Source: Gautieria morchelliformis (Eukaryota; Basidiomycota; Agaricomycetes; Gomphales; Gomphaceae). Taken from it: a stretch of DNA of 64,000 nt. Location of the stretch: positions 1-64,000 of the forward strand of contig WHVA01000280.1 of NCBI GenBank assembly GCA_015179125.1, in the 5' to 3' direction. The notes beneath the pieces are model-generated. The model worked only from the letters and a program-made list of their open reading frames with translations. It did no database searches and was not told where the DNA came from. This document shows positions 22,813-32,763 of the stretch, piece after piece; position 1 is the stretch's first letter; each line of letters starts with the position of its first letter. The position numbers and the translations under genes are program-made.

Positions 22813-22938
22813 ATCCTACTTCAATCTTCCGATTGCTACGGCGAGTCGCACGCGGCCTATCGTGAGGTCCAAGAGCGCCACGAAGACATTAAATGAATTG
22901 AGCATACTCTGGGCGAGCTGGCGCAGCTCTTCAATGAT
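22813..22938 (+). pseudogene. Syntaxin (SSO1-like) fragment, third exon
   Basis: Frame reads QSSDCYGESHAAYREVQERH, EDI, then a TGA stop near 22895, then IEHTLGELAQLFND, and ends at a canonical donor (GTAAGT) at 22939. This is the start of the syntaxin SNARE motif. It should be joined to 22265 upstream and to 25086 downstream; both introns are instead filled with HUWE1-like DNA. Confidence 0.75.
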
Positions 22939-22962
22939 GTAAGTCCTTAGCAGACCTTCGCA

Positions 22963-23074
22963 GGGCGCTGTGATCTTATCCCTATTAGATGAGTTCCTCC
23001 AGGGCCTGTTCCAACATACTCCACACTGTCGCGATTTTATCACCAAAACAGATGGCCTCGATCGGGGAGACTCT
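22963..23074 (+). pseudogene. HUWE1/TOM1-like fragment c
   Basis: Between an AG acceptor and a GTAAGT donor the frame reads LSLLDEFLQGLFQHTPHCRD then FITKTDGLDRGDS, a segment of the HUWE1/TOM1 DUF913-type armadillo repeats. In an intact gene it precedes fragment b. Confidence 0.5.
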
Positions 23075-23171
23075 GTAAGTACTGTCCAAGGTATTCACCT
23101 ACTTACAAGCTTGAAGTATCCGTTCCAGCTCTCTCATCGATATCATGTTAGCACCATCACGGTGTGGTAGC

Positions 23172-23372
23172 TCACACAGCTATATCCTTCGCCACCATCT
23201 CCATCCTCATCCTCATCATCCTCCTCGTATCCTCGTCATCTTCGCTGTCTGATATGCCTTCGAACTCGTCAGACTCTGGTTCAAAGAGGTGAGTGAACTT
23301 AAGGTTCGCATCAAGAACCTTCAAAGGAAGGGTGGCAGCGGAAGGGATGGACAGATCTGACCCATTTGTCAT
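23172..23372 (-). other. Acidic minus-strand frame in the HUWE1-like stretch
   Basis: Reads FTHLFEPESDEFEGISDSED then DEDTRRMM. It is acidic and Arg/Met-rich and could be a fragment of another gene or a chance open frame opposite CTC/CAT repeats. No family recognised. Confidence 0.2.
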
Positions 23373-23379
23373 AGCCGTT

Positions 23380-25060
23380 GTGAAGTTACCTTCGTTGCAT
23401 AGGCGGAGCCCGGCCGCTGGACAGAAGCGTCAGGCTATTACGATCGCAAGCCATGTTGCGAAGGTCGCCTTATGTCATCTTGAGTGGGAAGGATCTGGTA
23501 CGCTGTTGTTGCATGTTAGTCGACCTTAACTAAGATGTGCTCTGAAGGCGACATACTGGCATCTTATGCTTATTGGACAGTGATGATGGGCCTAATTACG
23601 GTCCTACTGTTTGAGGGTATGTGCAATTAGAGCCACAATTTCACGGGTTATTAATGGACAATTGCAGAGCGCAGCAACATCCAGACGATGCTCATCGTGG
23701 CCTTCCGCAGGGTTGGAGGCCTAGACACACTGTTGGCCATCTGTCGCCGATATGCCGCCACCGTGGATCGTATTGTTCAGATCAAGACTGCTGACCGCAG
23801 CGAAGATGACAAGCAGCAACCTGTCCACGTCTTTGGCGGTCTGAAGGTCGCACTCCATCTGTTGCACTCGCTGGTGTCATCAGAGCCATTATTTGAGTCG
23901 CTGCAAATGCTCTTGCTCGTGACCAGGGATAAGAAAGACACAGACCCCGAATAGTTCGAGCCTCAAGACTTTCTTGTCAAATTGAGATCGGCTGTGTTGC
24001 CCTTTGTGCGCGAACTATGGGAGTCGCCATGGTTGGTTCAGGCGCCACTGAGCGTCTGCAAATCTGTTGTCCAGACCATGCTAGAGCTCATGGCTGGTGA
24101 GAACGAGGAGCCCAAATGCAAGTCTGCTCCCGATGTCTTGCCTATGTCAGTGGGGGGTTCCAATGTCCTTCACCGCCATGTTGGGCCTGAAAATGGTATA
24201 CAACAGTTGTGCGACATGGGATTTCCACGCGCTGCCGCGGAACGTGCATTGGTTCGAATGTGCAATAATGTCACTGCTGCCGCCGAGTACCTTCTAGAAC
24301 AACCATTGTCATTCCCACCTGATGTGGATCCAGATGACGCCAACTCCGAAGATGTTGCTCTCGACCCTCCAGCTTCAAACGAACCTTTAGGTGTCGAAGC
24401 AGAGCCTGTGGTCAGCGTCGGTGACACCCCGACTGATACCGAGATGACTGCAGTAGTTGACACTAACGTGGCATCAACTTGTGTCGAACCTGAGGACACG
24501 GCACCTGAGGTAACTGTTGCGTAGACCTCAGAGCAATGGCGAATAGGGCTTGGCGAGAAATGAGAATCAGTCAAGGAAGATGTCGGTTGAGGCGCTCTTC
24601 GTCTTCTAGACGAACATCCGTCGCTTATTTTCGACGTCAAGAACGCATTCATTGGGCCTGTAGATGGATACTCATCACGAACTCTACCTCTCATTATTCA
24701 AGATATCAAAGATTTCTCGCCGGGTGCATATGAGATCCACGAGCAACCCCTTGCTGTTCGTTGCCTCTTGCTGGCGCTAGTTCTCAATGAGGTTGGATCA
24801 TTGGAGACCCGACTGCCTGCCAACGCCTCCAAGGAACTGATGGATGTTTTTCTTGCTCTGCTGCTAGCGCATCCTTTTAACGCTGACAATGAGACCTCCG
24901 TCATCCCCAAATGGTTAGCGCCTCATCTCTTAGTTCCGGAGGCACTCCTTGTCACGGGGGATGAACCTCACACCATTACCATTCCACAGGAAGATGAGGA
25001 AATTTCTCAACAGGCCATTACATATGAACCATCATATCCCACGGCTTGACAAAATATCTT
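23380..25060 (+). pseudogene. HUWE1/TOM1-like fragment d with UBA domain
   Basis: Fragments of a HECT-type E3 ubiquitin ligase; the catalytic HECT domain is not present. Frames in order: LHRRSPAAGQKRQAITIASH (about 23395-23490), DILASYAYWTVMMGLITVLL (about 23550), MLIVAFRRVGGLDTLLAICR (23688 on), VRELWESPWLVQ (about 24010), a UBA domain at about 24193-24310 (GIQQLCDMGFPRAAAERALV then NNVTAAAEYLLEQ), and the post-UBA region FDVKNAFIGPVDGYSSRTLP through ALLLAHPFNADNETSVIPKW (24640-25050). In-frame stops at 23953 and 24523 and a frame change around 24530-24600 show that it is dead. Domain order within this piece is normal for TOM1/HUWE1. Confidence 0.7.
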
Positions 25061-25074
25061 CCAGTTTTGCTTGA

Positions 25075-25162
25075 AGCTCCTTTCGTTGAGCAGCAAGATG
25101 AAACCATGGAGACTATCCAGACGGCAGCCATGAATGTCGAGAAGGACACGGAAGTCGGTTAC
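25075..25162 (+). pseudogene. Syntaxin (SSO1-like) fragment, SNARE-motif exon
   Basis: Reads FVEQQDETMETIQTAAMNVE then KDTEVG, the second half of the syntaxin SNARE motif, directly continuing the exon that ends at 22938. The transmembrane anchor is not seen downstream. An acceptor-like CTTCCAG lies just upstream at about 25056-25062. Confidence 0.7.
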
Positions 25163-25266
25163 GTCCTTGGCTTCTACGAGTCGATGCCTGTCTGTCTATG
25201 ACTGGCTGACATGCTACAGGTTACTCGCCGATCTCTGGCATATGTCACAACACAGGTGAGAAAAGG

Positions 25267-25799
25267 TGTTACGGTACGATCCGTCGTAAGGTTGACCAAG
25301 GTTGGGAACGAAACCTGAGGCAAGGTCCGAGGTTACGGGGCGAGGTTTGGATGGGGAAGTCGGAGAGGGACTTGGCTTCAGCTTATGTGCTGCGCCGACC
25401 CTACGCACGAGTCCCAACTTTGGAGGCAAACGAATAAGAGGCGAGGTTTGGCTTAAGAGGCGAGGCTTAGAAACTAGCTAGGGATCGAAGGGATACGATA
25501 GTTGATTTTCAGACTGAGGAGTAGGAGTGCATACAAGGGGGTTATATACGGGCGAGGGTGCGAGTCAGGGGGGAACATATTAGTGGAGGTCAGGGCGAGG
25601 TAATATACGAATGATGCGTGATGGAGCGGAATCAGTAACTAAGGGGATACGGGCATGGGATCAAGGTCGGATATGAACTCAAGGTCGGGCTCGGGCTCGG
25701 GCGCGGATAAGGATCATATGTACTCGGGCACGAATATCACACGGCTAGGGCTCGGAAGGTTTTACCAGTAAGTAACCGGCCAAGGGCCAGGTTCTTACA
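25267..25799 (-). repeat. 3' LTR of Gypsy-A
   Basis: 533 bp with plus-strand ends TGTTACGG and GTTCTTACA. Minus-strand core promoter (TATATAACCCCC, then TTGTATGCACTCC) at about 25527-25550. It lacks a 24-28 bp tandem duplication present in the other two LTR copies (around CAGGAGACCGAGGTCAGGG). Confidence 0.95.
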
Positions 25800-25969
25800 G
25801 TATCCCTCCCCTCCTTATGGCCGAGACCCTCGAGGCCGTAATGTGAACAAGGTTCGCCTATCCTCAAATCTAGATCCCGGCCCGATGTTAAGTAGCCGGA
25901 AAGGCGAAGCTTAAATCGTAGCCGAGGTTAGATAAAAGGGTGGGTAGGAGGCAGCGAACCCAAGTGCCA

Positions 25970-27099
25970 ATGAATATGGTGCGCCCGCAACCCCTCTTCA
26001 ACTCAGCCTTCGACGAGAACAGCGCAAACAACGTGTTCAACCAGACATTTCTGTCTGAGGAGAACGGAGCCTCGGGAGAGGTTATGCCCGAGGATCGACC
26101 CGAGGTTGGCACATTGCCAATTGATGAGACAGGGGCCATCGACATGCGGCAGCCGTGGCAGGAAGGGCCGAATGGCAAAAAGGTGAGTCGTTGAGTAGTA
26201 TCGTTTTTGCTGTTTGCTGACTTGAGTAGTACAAGCGAATGTTATTCTCGTACCACCCGACCGACTTGTCCCTATACGGGTACAAGCTCGCCGACGGGGG
26301 ACCTCGTGAGTGGCAACTCGCGACCAAGGCCGAGGCGAGGTGCACGCGCTGCGAAGAGCGCGACTATACGTGCCTTGGGGCCATTAGTCTCGACTTTGCC
26401 CTCGCCGACCAGGGTGCCTGCATGTGGTGCAGGACACACTCCTTGGGCTGTAGCATAGCCCAAGGTCACCGCAGCAAGGCGTCCTCAAGAAAAGGCCAAG
26501 CGGGTGCCGGGGGCAAGAAGCGAGCGAGGAGCGAGGAGGCTGAGGATGGGCCGAGGCCGAGGAAAGAGGCCAAGGTTCGGGACGAGGTTGAGGATGACAA
26601 CGACTCGAGCGACTGGGTCGAGCGGAATCTCGAGACGAGGGTTGAGAGGATGGAAGCGAGGATGAGCGAGGAGAAGGGTAAGGGGACAGAGGGAGCGAGG
26701 CAGAGTGAGGGGAAGGAAGCCGAGGTGGAAGAAACCGAGGTGGAAGGTCGGAGGGCGAAGAAGGACAAGAAGGTGAAAAGGTCGGAGCGAAGTGTGGAGA
26801 TGAGGGAGTTGATAGCGGCGGTGAGGGACGTGGGACAGAAGGTTGGCAAAGTTGGTGAGAGGGTGTGCGAGTTGCTGGGGGAGTTTAGGGCTGTGAATGA
26901 CAGGATGAACAGGGCGGATGTGGAGTTCATGAGGATAAGGAGGAGGTGGAATTATTTGAAGCGGGTGCAGGGGGCGAGAGACTTGGCGGATTATGGGGGA
27001 CATGGGGGTCTGGTGGAGCGAAGTAGCAGTAGTAATGAGGAGGAGTCAGGCGAGGGTAGCGAGGAGAGCAAGGGAGAGGATATGAGGATGGTGGAATAA
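25970..27099 (+). CDS. Gypsy-A antisense accessory gene: double cysteine-cluster, charged coiled-coil protein
   Basis: Function unknown. It lies inside Gypsy-A but is transcribed opposite to gag-pol, between the chromodomain end (27219) and the 3' LTR. Exon 1 25970-26182, intron 26183-26229 (GTGAGT..GAGTAG, 47 nt), exon 2 26230-27099: about 360 residues, no internal stop. The first ATG after the LTR is chosen. Residues about 105-145 contain two C-x2-C-x6-C clusters (CTRCEERDYTC and CMWCRTHSLGC), like a zinc-binding nucleic-acid or protein-binding module; then a Lys/Arg/Glu-rich stretch with nuclear-localisation-like KKRAR and KKDKKVKR, and a C-terminal helical segment (ELIAAVRDVGQKVGKVGERV) ending in an acidic tail. 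Gypsy-D has a counterpart with the same features at the same place, and Gypsy-B a decayed one. Capsid or envelope roles are not supported: no signal peptide or membrane helix. Confidence 0.8.
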
Positions 27100-27218
27100 A
27101 CTAGTACTGGAATAATGGAATATTTCTTGGATTTTATTGATTTTTTTTTGTTGTTGTTCGATTGCGAGGGGATTTTGTTATCTAACTACTGGGTCATGGG
27201 GGTTAAACAAGGAAACGA

Positions 27219-28196
27219 TCATAGAGCAGTCAAAGGTCCTGGCTTGGCCGGGTAAGATTCGTGGAAGTCAGTGACCAGCTCTGAGGCATGATCAAGCTCG
27301 GAAGCGAGGATCCACGAGGTTTCTTCGTCGGTACCTTCGTAACCAGTCCACCTAACAAGATAGAGTAACTTGCAGCTCTTGCGTCTATTATCGATCTTCG
27401 AGTCGAGGATTTCGGAAACCTCAAACTCAGGTTCGCCGTCGATAACGACTGGGGGTGGAGGCGTCTGAACTCGGTTCGGGATGGTGTTGGACGAGGCTGG
27501 TTCGAGCATAGATACATGGAATACTGGATGGACTGAATGCATGTGTTCTGGAAGTCGAAGGGTGAATGAGTGAGTACCTGCTCGGGAAATGATCTCAAAA
27601 GGACCCAAAAACTTCTTGGCGAGCTTTTTGGTAGGGCGAGTCGTTCTGAAGTACTGTGCCTTCACAAAGGCGAGGGATCCTACTTGGAAATCTGGGGCGG
27701 GCTTGCGGCGAACATCGGCCGAGGCTTGGTACGTCTTCTGAGCCTCGAGGATGGCGCGGTGAAGTTCTTGGTGAAGCTCGTCCAGGTCAACCACAAAGTC
27801 TCGGGCTCGTGCCAAGGCGAGGTCGCGCTCGGGGTGAACTGCGAGGTTCGGATGGTAACCCTTATTAGCAAAGAATGGGGAGATGCCAGTGGTTGCGCTA
27901 GGCGCGTTGTTGTAGGCGAACCCGGCTAGGGGAAGGAGCGAAGCCCAATTGGACTGCTGATAGTTGCAATATATCCTGAGGTACTGTTCCAATGTCTGGT
28001 TAGCACGCTCGGTTTGACCGTCACCCTCGGGATGATATCCTGAGGTGAAATGCAACTGCATGTCCAAGGCCTTCCCTAGGGAACGCCAGAAGTGCGAGAC
28101 GAACTCGGGACCCCTGTCCGAGGTGACGTGCGAGGGGACTCCATGCTTGGAAAAGACATGAAGGACGAAGAGGTGAGCGAGCTCTTGCGAGGTTAT
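27219..28196 (-). CDS. Gypsy-A pol, 3' part: integrase C-terminal half and chromodomain
   Basis: Continues the integrase interrupted by the solo LTR at 28197. Second catalytic Asp in TSDRGPEFVS (about 28130), third catalytic Glu in GDGQTERANQTLEQYLR (about 28020), then the GPY/F-like region (FLGPFEII near 27590) and a chromodomain (LLYLVRWTGYEGTDEETSW near 27370-27310). The stop is at 27219. Chromodomains of this class steer integration to marked chromatin. This stretch has no stop and looks functional. Confidence 0.92.
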   Translation of the reverse strand: MTSQELAHLFVLHVFSKHGVPSHVTSDRGPEFVSHFWRSLGKALDMQLHFTSGYHPEGDGQTERANQTLEQYLRIYCNYQQSNWASLLPLAGFAYNNAPSATTGISPFFANKGYHPNLAVHPERDLALARARDFVVDLDELHQELHRAILEAQKTYQASADVRRKPAPDFQVGSLAFVKAQYFRTTRPTKKLAKKFLGPFEIISRAGTHSFTLRLPEHMHSVHPVFHVSMLEPASSNTIPNRVQTPPPPVVIDGEPEFEVSEILDSKIDNRRKSCKLLYLVRWTGYEGTDEETSWILASELDHASELVTDFHESYPAKPGPLTAL

Positions 28197-28751
28197 TGTT
28201 ACGATACGATCCGTCGTAAAGTTGGCCGAGGTCGGGAACGAAACCCGAGGCAAGGTCCGAGGTTACGGGGTGAGGTCTGGATGGGGAAGTCGGAGAGGGA
28301 CTTGGCTTCAGCTTATGTGCTGCACCGACCCTACGCACAAGTCCCAACTTCGGAGGCAAACGAATAAGAGGCGAGGTTTGGCTTAAGAGGCGAGGCTTAG
28401 AAACTAGCTAGGGATCGAAGGGATATGATAGTTGATTTTCAGACTGAGGAGTAGGAGTGCATACAAGGGGGTTATATACGAGTGAGGGTACGAGTCAGGG
28501 GCGAACATATTAGTAGAGGTCAGGGCGAGGTCAGGAGACCGAGGTCAGGGCGAGGTAATATACGAATGATGCGTGATGGAGCGGAATCAGTAACTAAGGG
28601 GATACGGGCATGGGATCAAGGTCGGATATGAACTCAAGCTCGGGCTCGGGCACGGATAAGGATCATTTGTACTCGGGCACGAATATCACACGGCTCGGGC
28701 TCGCAAGAAGGTTTTACCGGTAAGTAACCGGCCAAAGGCCGGGTCCTTACA
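28197..28751 (-). repeat. Solo LTR of the Gypsy-A family nested in Gypsy-A integrase, TSD GTTAT
   Basis: 555 bp, very similar to both Gypsy-A LTRs, flanked by GTTAT at 28192-28196 and 28752-28756. It is a separate, later insertion reduced by LTR recombination. It splits integrase between TTDKI and TITSQ. Confidence 0.96.
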
Positions 28752-29884
28752 GTTATCTTGTCTGTGGTTGGAATGAAGATAACCTGCTTAGTGAAGCGGT
28801 CAACAATCACTAGGCTGGAGGTGAACTCGGATGAAGGGGGAAGCTGCTCAATGAAATCCATAGAGATGGAATTCCAAGGCTTCTCGGGAACGGGGAGCTG
28901 TTTGAGAAGACCATAGGGCTTGTGACGTTGCGGCTTGCTTCGCATACAAGTGGTACACGTCTTGCAATACTCCTTGACGAAGGATCTAATCCCTGGCCAA
29001 GTATAGTCTCGTCGGATCAGCTCCAAGGTCTTGTTGACCCCAAAGTGTCCCGAGAGAATGTGGTCGTGCTTGTATTGCAGGATGCGAAGTCGAAGGTCTT
29101 GGGCCGCTGGAACATAGGTTCGGTTGTCAAGCTTGAGAAAGCCCTCGGGGTCTGTGGTCCACCTCGGGTCATTAACCAAGCCGAGGTGCGACTTGGCTAT
29201 GGGGCCCGAGGGGAGGTTTGCTAGTATGTCAGCTCGGATCTGCTCGGTATCAAGCAGTGAAGCGGCTCGGAGTACGACGGGAGCGAGGTTAGTAGCTCTA
29301 AGGGACGATGCCAGCTGGTGTTGCGTAAACACTGGCCGTAGGTTCTGTGGGTTTATGGTGGCATAGTCGCTATTCCCCTCTTTAAGGTAGACGTCCCATC
29401 GTCTAGTGACGGAGTCAGGCTTCGTTCCGAGGCGACCAGGTCGGAAGCATATGGCGAGGTTGAACTGGGAAAGGTATTCTGACCACCGAGCTTGTCGACG
29501 GGTCAAGAGCTTCGTTGTTGAAAAGTATTCGAGGTTCTTGTGGTTGGTGATAACTTCGACAGGGTCGCCAGAGCCCTCTAGGTAGCGTCGCCAGCGTTGA
29601 AAAGCTTCAAAAATGGCGAGGAGCTCCTTGTCGTGAACATCGTAGTTGAGCTCGGTAGAGGTGAATGTGTGGGAGTGGAAAGCGACGGGATGAAGTTCGC
29701 CTTCCGAGGTTCGCAGTGATAAGAATGCCGCTAAGGCATAATCTGAAGCATCAGTCTCTACGATTAGTGGAAGGTCAGGAATCCAGTGGGTAAGGATAGG
29801 AGCGGTAGTGAACGCCTTCCTCAGCAGGTTGAAAGCCTGCTGACAATCCTCGGAAAGGTTCCAAGGGGTACCCTTGCGGGTGAG
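28752..29884 (-). pseudogene. Gypsy-A pol, middle: RNase H and integrase N-terminus
   Basis: Follows a TGA at 29885 where Arg is usual. RNase H contains ETDASDYALAA and HDKELLAIFEAF; then the tether (KLLTRRQARWSEYLSQF) and the integrase zinc finger (H..H..C..C, residues near HDHILSGHFG and YCKTCTTCMRSK), with the first catalytic Asp in SISMDFIEQLP. The frame then enters the solo LTR at 28751. Apart from that insertion the sequence is well kept. Confidence 0.88.
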
Positions 29885-31438
29885 TCAGGTGAGTGGAATG
29901 GTGATGTCAGAGTAGTTGTGAATGAAATGTTGGTAGAAGTTGGCGAAACCGAGGAAGGCCTGGATGTCGCGAACTTTGCGAGGTTCAGGCCAGTCTTGAA
30001 TGACCTTTACCTTGTCGTCCGCCATCGTGAGGCCCTCGGGAGAGAGCATGTAGCCGAGGAATTCAACCGAGTCGCGATGAAACTCGCATTTATCTTCTTT
30101 GGCGAAGAGGTTGTTGAGTCGCAGTCGTCGCAAGACTTCCTTGACATGTTCAACATGTTTGGAGGGGTCACTGGAATAGATTAGAATGTCATCCAAGTCT
30201 ACCGCCACACAAACCTCCAAAAGGTCAGTGAAAATCTCGTTCATGAATCTCTGGAAAGCAGCATGGCCGTTAGTGAGACCAAATGGCATAACCAACCATT
30301 CAAAAGACCCATAGCGAGTCCTGAAGGCGGTTTTCCATTCGTCACCCTCGGCCACCCGTACGAGGTGGTAAGCATGACGAAGGTCTATCTTCGTATAGAT
30401 ACGAGCATTCTTTGGAGCATCAAGTAAGTCAGCAATCAATGGCAATGGATACCGATCTTTTTTCGAGATCTTGTTTAAACCTCGGAAGTCGACACACAAC
30501 CAAAGGGAGCAATCTTTTTTGCGAACAAACAATACCGGTGCACCATGAGGCGAGCGTGAAGGTCGGATAAAACCGAGGTTCAAGTGCTCGTCGATGAACT
30601 CGCAAAGTGCTTTGAGTTCGGAAGCCGAGAGAGAGTAGATGGGACCGATAGGCGGCGAGGTCCCTTCTTCGAGGTTGATTTTGATATCGTGGGGTCGGTG
30701 GGGAGCTAGAGTGTCAGCGCGTGCTTTGCTGAATACATCTGCAAATTCGTGATATACTTTGGGAACATGTTTCTTAACATTCTCAGAAAGCTCGGAGGAA
30801 CTTTCTCCTGATGTTGCCCCTCTGGCAAGGAGTTCAGGTGAAGCCAGATTGAGCTGAAACACTTCGGACCCTTCCAATCTAGATGCGCGCATGAAAGCGG
30901 GGGCATTGATTAGGGACACGAGCGGTGCTTGCAACTTCGGAGGCGAGGTCGGAGGCAGGGGCAAAGATGCCGTAGACGAGGTCGAAGTCGTAGCAGAAGC
31001 TGAGCGGGCTGACATCGCCGTGGTCGCTGGAGCCGTAGTTAGGTCGATGGTCTTGAAAGTAATACTGCCCAATACCCAGTCAATCGACGGATTGTAGCGG
31101 GTGAGCCAGTTGTGGCCAAGTACCATCGAGCAACTCGAGTCGAGCGAGGTTACGTAGAAGGTAACCCTTTGTTGTTCGCCAGTCGGAAAGCAAATGCAGA
31201 GGTCTAGAGCTTGGGTAATGGTAGTGTTAGTACTACCGTCAAATAGTTTCAGAGGTATAGGGGAGACAGGATAAGCAGGCATAGAGTACTTCTGGACAAA
31301 TCTGGATTCAATAAAACAATCTGAGGACCCGCAGTCAACTAATGCAACAAAAGCGACGTTGGGGAGCGAAGGCGAGGTTAAATCTACATTAAGGGAATCT
31401 TTGGACAATGAATGAGAAGCGACACTGAGTCTGAGCAC
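29885..31438 (-). CDS. Gypsy-A pol, 5' part: protease and reverse transcriptase
   Basis: 517-codon open frame. A retropepsin-like protease lies near residues 25-135 (VALVDCGSSDCFIESRFV, then GHNWLTRYNPSIDW), the RT core near residues 250-480 (CVDFRGLNKISKKDRYPLP; WLVMPFGLTN). The RT active site reads VDLDDIL where VYLDD is usual, so the aromatic residue before the two aspartates is Asp. The RT thumb/connection continues (GFANFYQHFIHNYSDITIPL) to TGA at 29885. Confidence 0.93.
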   Translation of the reverse strand: MLRLSVASHSLSKDSLNVDLTSPSLPNVAFVALVDCGSSDCFIESRFVQKYSMPAYPVSPIPLKLFDGSTNTTITQALDLCICFPTGEQQRVTFYVTSLDSSCSMVLGHNWLTRYNPSIDWVLGSITFKTIDLTTAPATTAMSARSASATTSTSSTASLPLPPTSPPKLQAPLVSLINAPAFMRASRLEGSEVFQLNLASPELLARGATSGESSSELSENVKKHVPKVYHEFADVFSKARADTLAPHRPHDIKINLEEGTSPPIGPIYSLSASELKALCEFIDEHLNLGFIRPSRSPHGAPVLFVRKKDCSLWLCVDFRGLNKISKKDRYPLPLIADLLDAPKNARIYTKIDLRHAYHLVRVAEGDEWKTAFRTRYGSFEWLVMPFGLTNGHAAFQRFMNEIFTDLLEVCVAVDLDDILIYSSDPSKHVEHVKEVLRRLRLNNLFAKEDKCEFHRDSVEFLGYMLSPEGLTMADDKVKVIQDWPEPRKVRDIQAFLGFANFYQHFIHNYSDITIPLT

Positions 31439-31488
31439 ATGGGTGAGGTTACCGCAATCCTCGGATCGTGTGGTTCCGAGGTTGCTAC

Positions 31489-32719
31489 CTATTTTTTCAC
31501 CTCCGTAATGGAGGCCGAAGTCCCCTCGTTAGTGGTCTTCGCTGCCCGACCTTTAGAACCGCTACCGCTGGTAGACTTGTTCTTCGGGCAGTCCTTGACG
31601 ATGTGGCCTTTGGTGCCGCAAAGCAGACAAAGGCCTTGGTCGACCCGAACGTTGGCGCTCCTCGGGAAGTAGTTTGCCATCCTTCCCGAGCTTGCTCGAA
31701 ATGTCGGGCTGGCCCTTGTTGTTCGAAGAGTTGTTGTTGGAACCCTTGCCGTTGTTGTTAGTCTTGTTGTGGTTCTTATTGTTATTAGAACCGCTGGACT
31801 ACTGGTTGTTGTTAGTGGCATTGCTGCTGGACTGATTAACAGTGCGTGCAGGCTGGGAGCTACGACCATTGATCATGGCGTCATATTCCTTATGCTCCCA
31901 GTAGCGGCTGTCGCATTCCAGCACGAAGTTTCTAAGCTCGGCGAGGCTGCGGAATCGAGGGAAGTGAAGTAAGTCGTCCTTGATTCTTTTCGCCAAGCCC
32001 TTGTAGGCGAAGTGTCGGAGGGCCGCATTGTTCCACTGAGTCCGAGTCGAAGCTCGGGCGAAATCGATAAAGAATCACGTGGCCTTGTGGTGCTCTTTTA
32101 TAACGATCTTCTCGAGGTCAATCTCGGCTTGGGCAGCGTTGTCATATGGGCCAAAGTTGAGCTCGAGCTTGGCTTTGAAGCTGTCCCAGTCCTCGAGCCA
32201 ATCTGGCTCAGGTTGGACTTCGCCGAGGATCGCCGGCTCAAAATACTGTAGAGCTGAGCCGGACAGGTAAGAAATAGCATATTGCACCTTCGAGGCCCCA
32301 GTCTTGAACGCTGTGGGACAATCTCGGAAGTTGAGTACACATTGAAGGAAGAAGGTGCGAAGCTTGGCTTGGTCAGTACCGTGATAACTATCCGGTTCCT
32401 TGACCTTGGCTCGTGCTTCGGACTCGCGAGGTTTCGCGAGTTTGATGAACACTCGACGCATAAGCTCGTTGTCCTTGAGGTCACCGAGGTCCTCGGGTGG
32501 TAGGTTGGGGAGATCCTGATCATTGTCAGAACTTCCCGAGCCATCACCTGGATCACCTGAAGGATCACCACGGTTAGCCCTACCTTTGCCTTTGTTACTA
32601 GGCTCGGCGGGGTCTGCGAGGGGTATCCCCGGGGACGGTGGTGAGTCGTCGGGGGCTTCCGAGAAACGTCATTGTTCTGATATACCCCGAAGGGTGCGAG
32701 AACGAGTCATCATGGGCAT
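31489..32719 (-). pseudogene. Gypsy-A gag with CCHC knuckle and two nonsense mutations
   Basis: Starts at the ATG at 32719, 45 nt inside the 5' LTR edge. Contains the retrotrans-gag core (SYHGTDQAKLRTFFLQCVLN near 32380, YFEPAIL near 32230) and a CCHC knuckle (CLLCGTKGHIVKDC near 31600). TGA stops at 32669 (Arg expected) and 32075 (Trp expected) and a frame change near 31800 in an Asn/Gln-rich stretch break it. Gag would form the virus-like particle in the cytoplasm. Confidence 0.85.
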
Positions 32720-32763
32720 AGTGAAGAAAAGGGATACGTAGGGTGTAAGCAGTCTGAAAATAC

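Noticed and set aside
22816..23046. Minus-strand 76-codon frame
   Set aside because: Shadow of the syntaxin exon at 22813-22938, which has the conserved reading and a proper splice donor.
26466..27003. Two long minus-strand frames opposite the Gypsy-A antisense gene
   Set aside because: Low-complexity Ser/Leu/Pro readings opposite a Glu/Lys-rich coding sequence; the plus strand has the splice sites and cysteine motifs.
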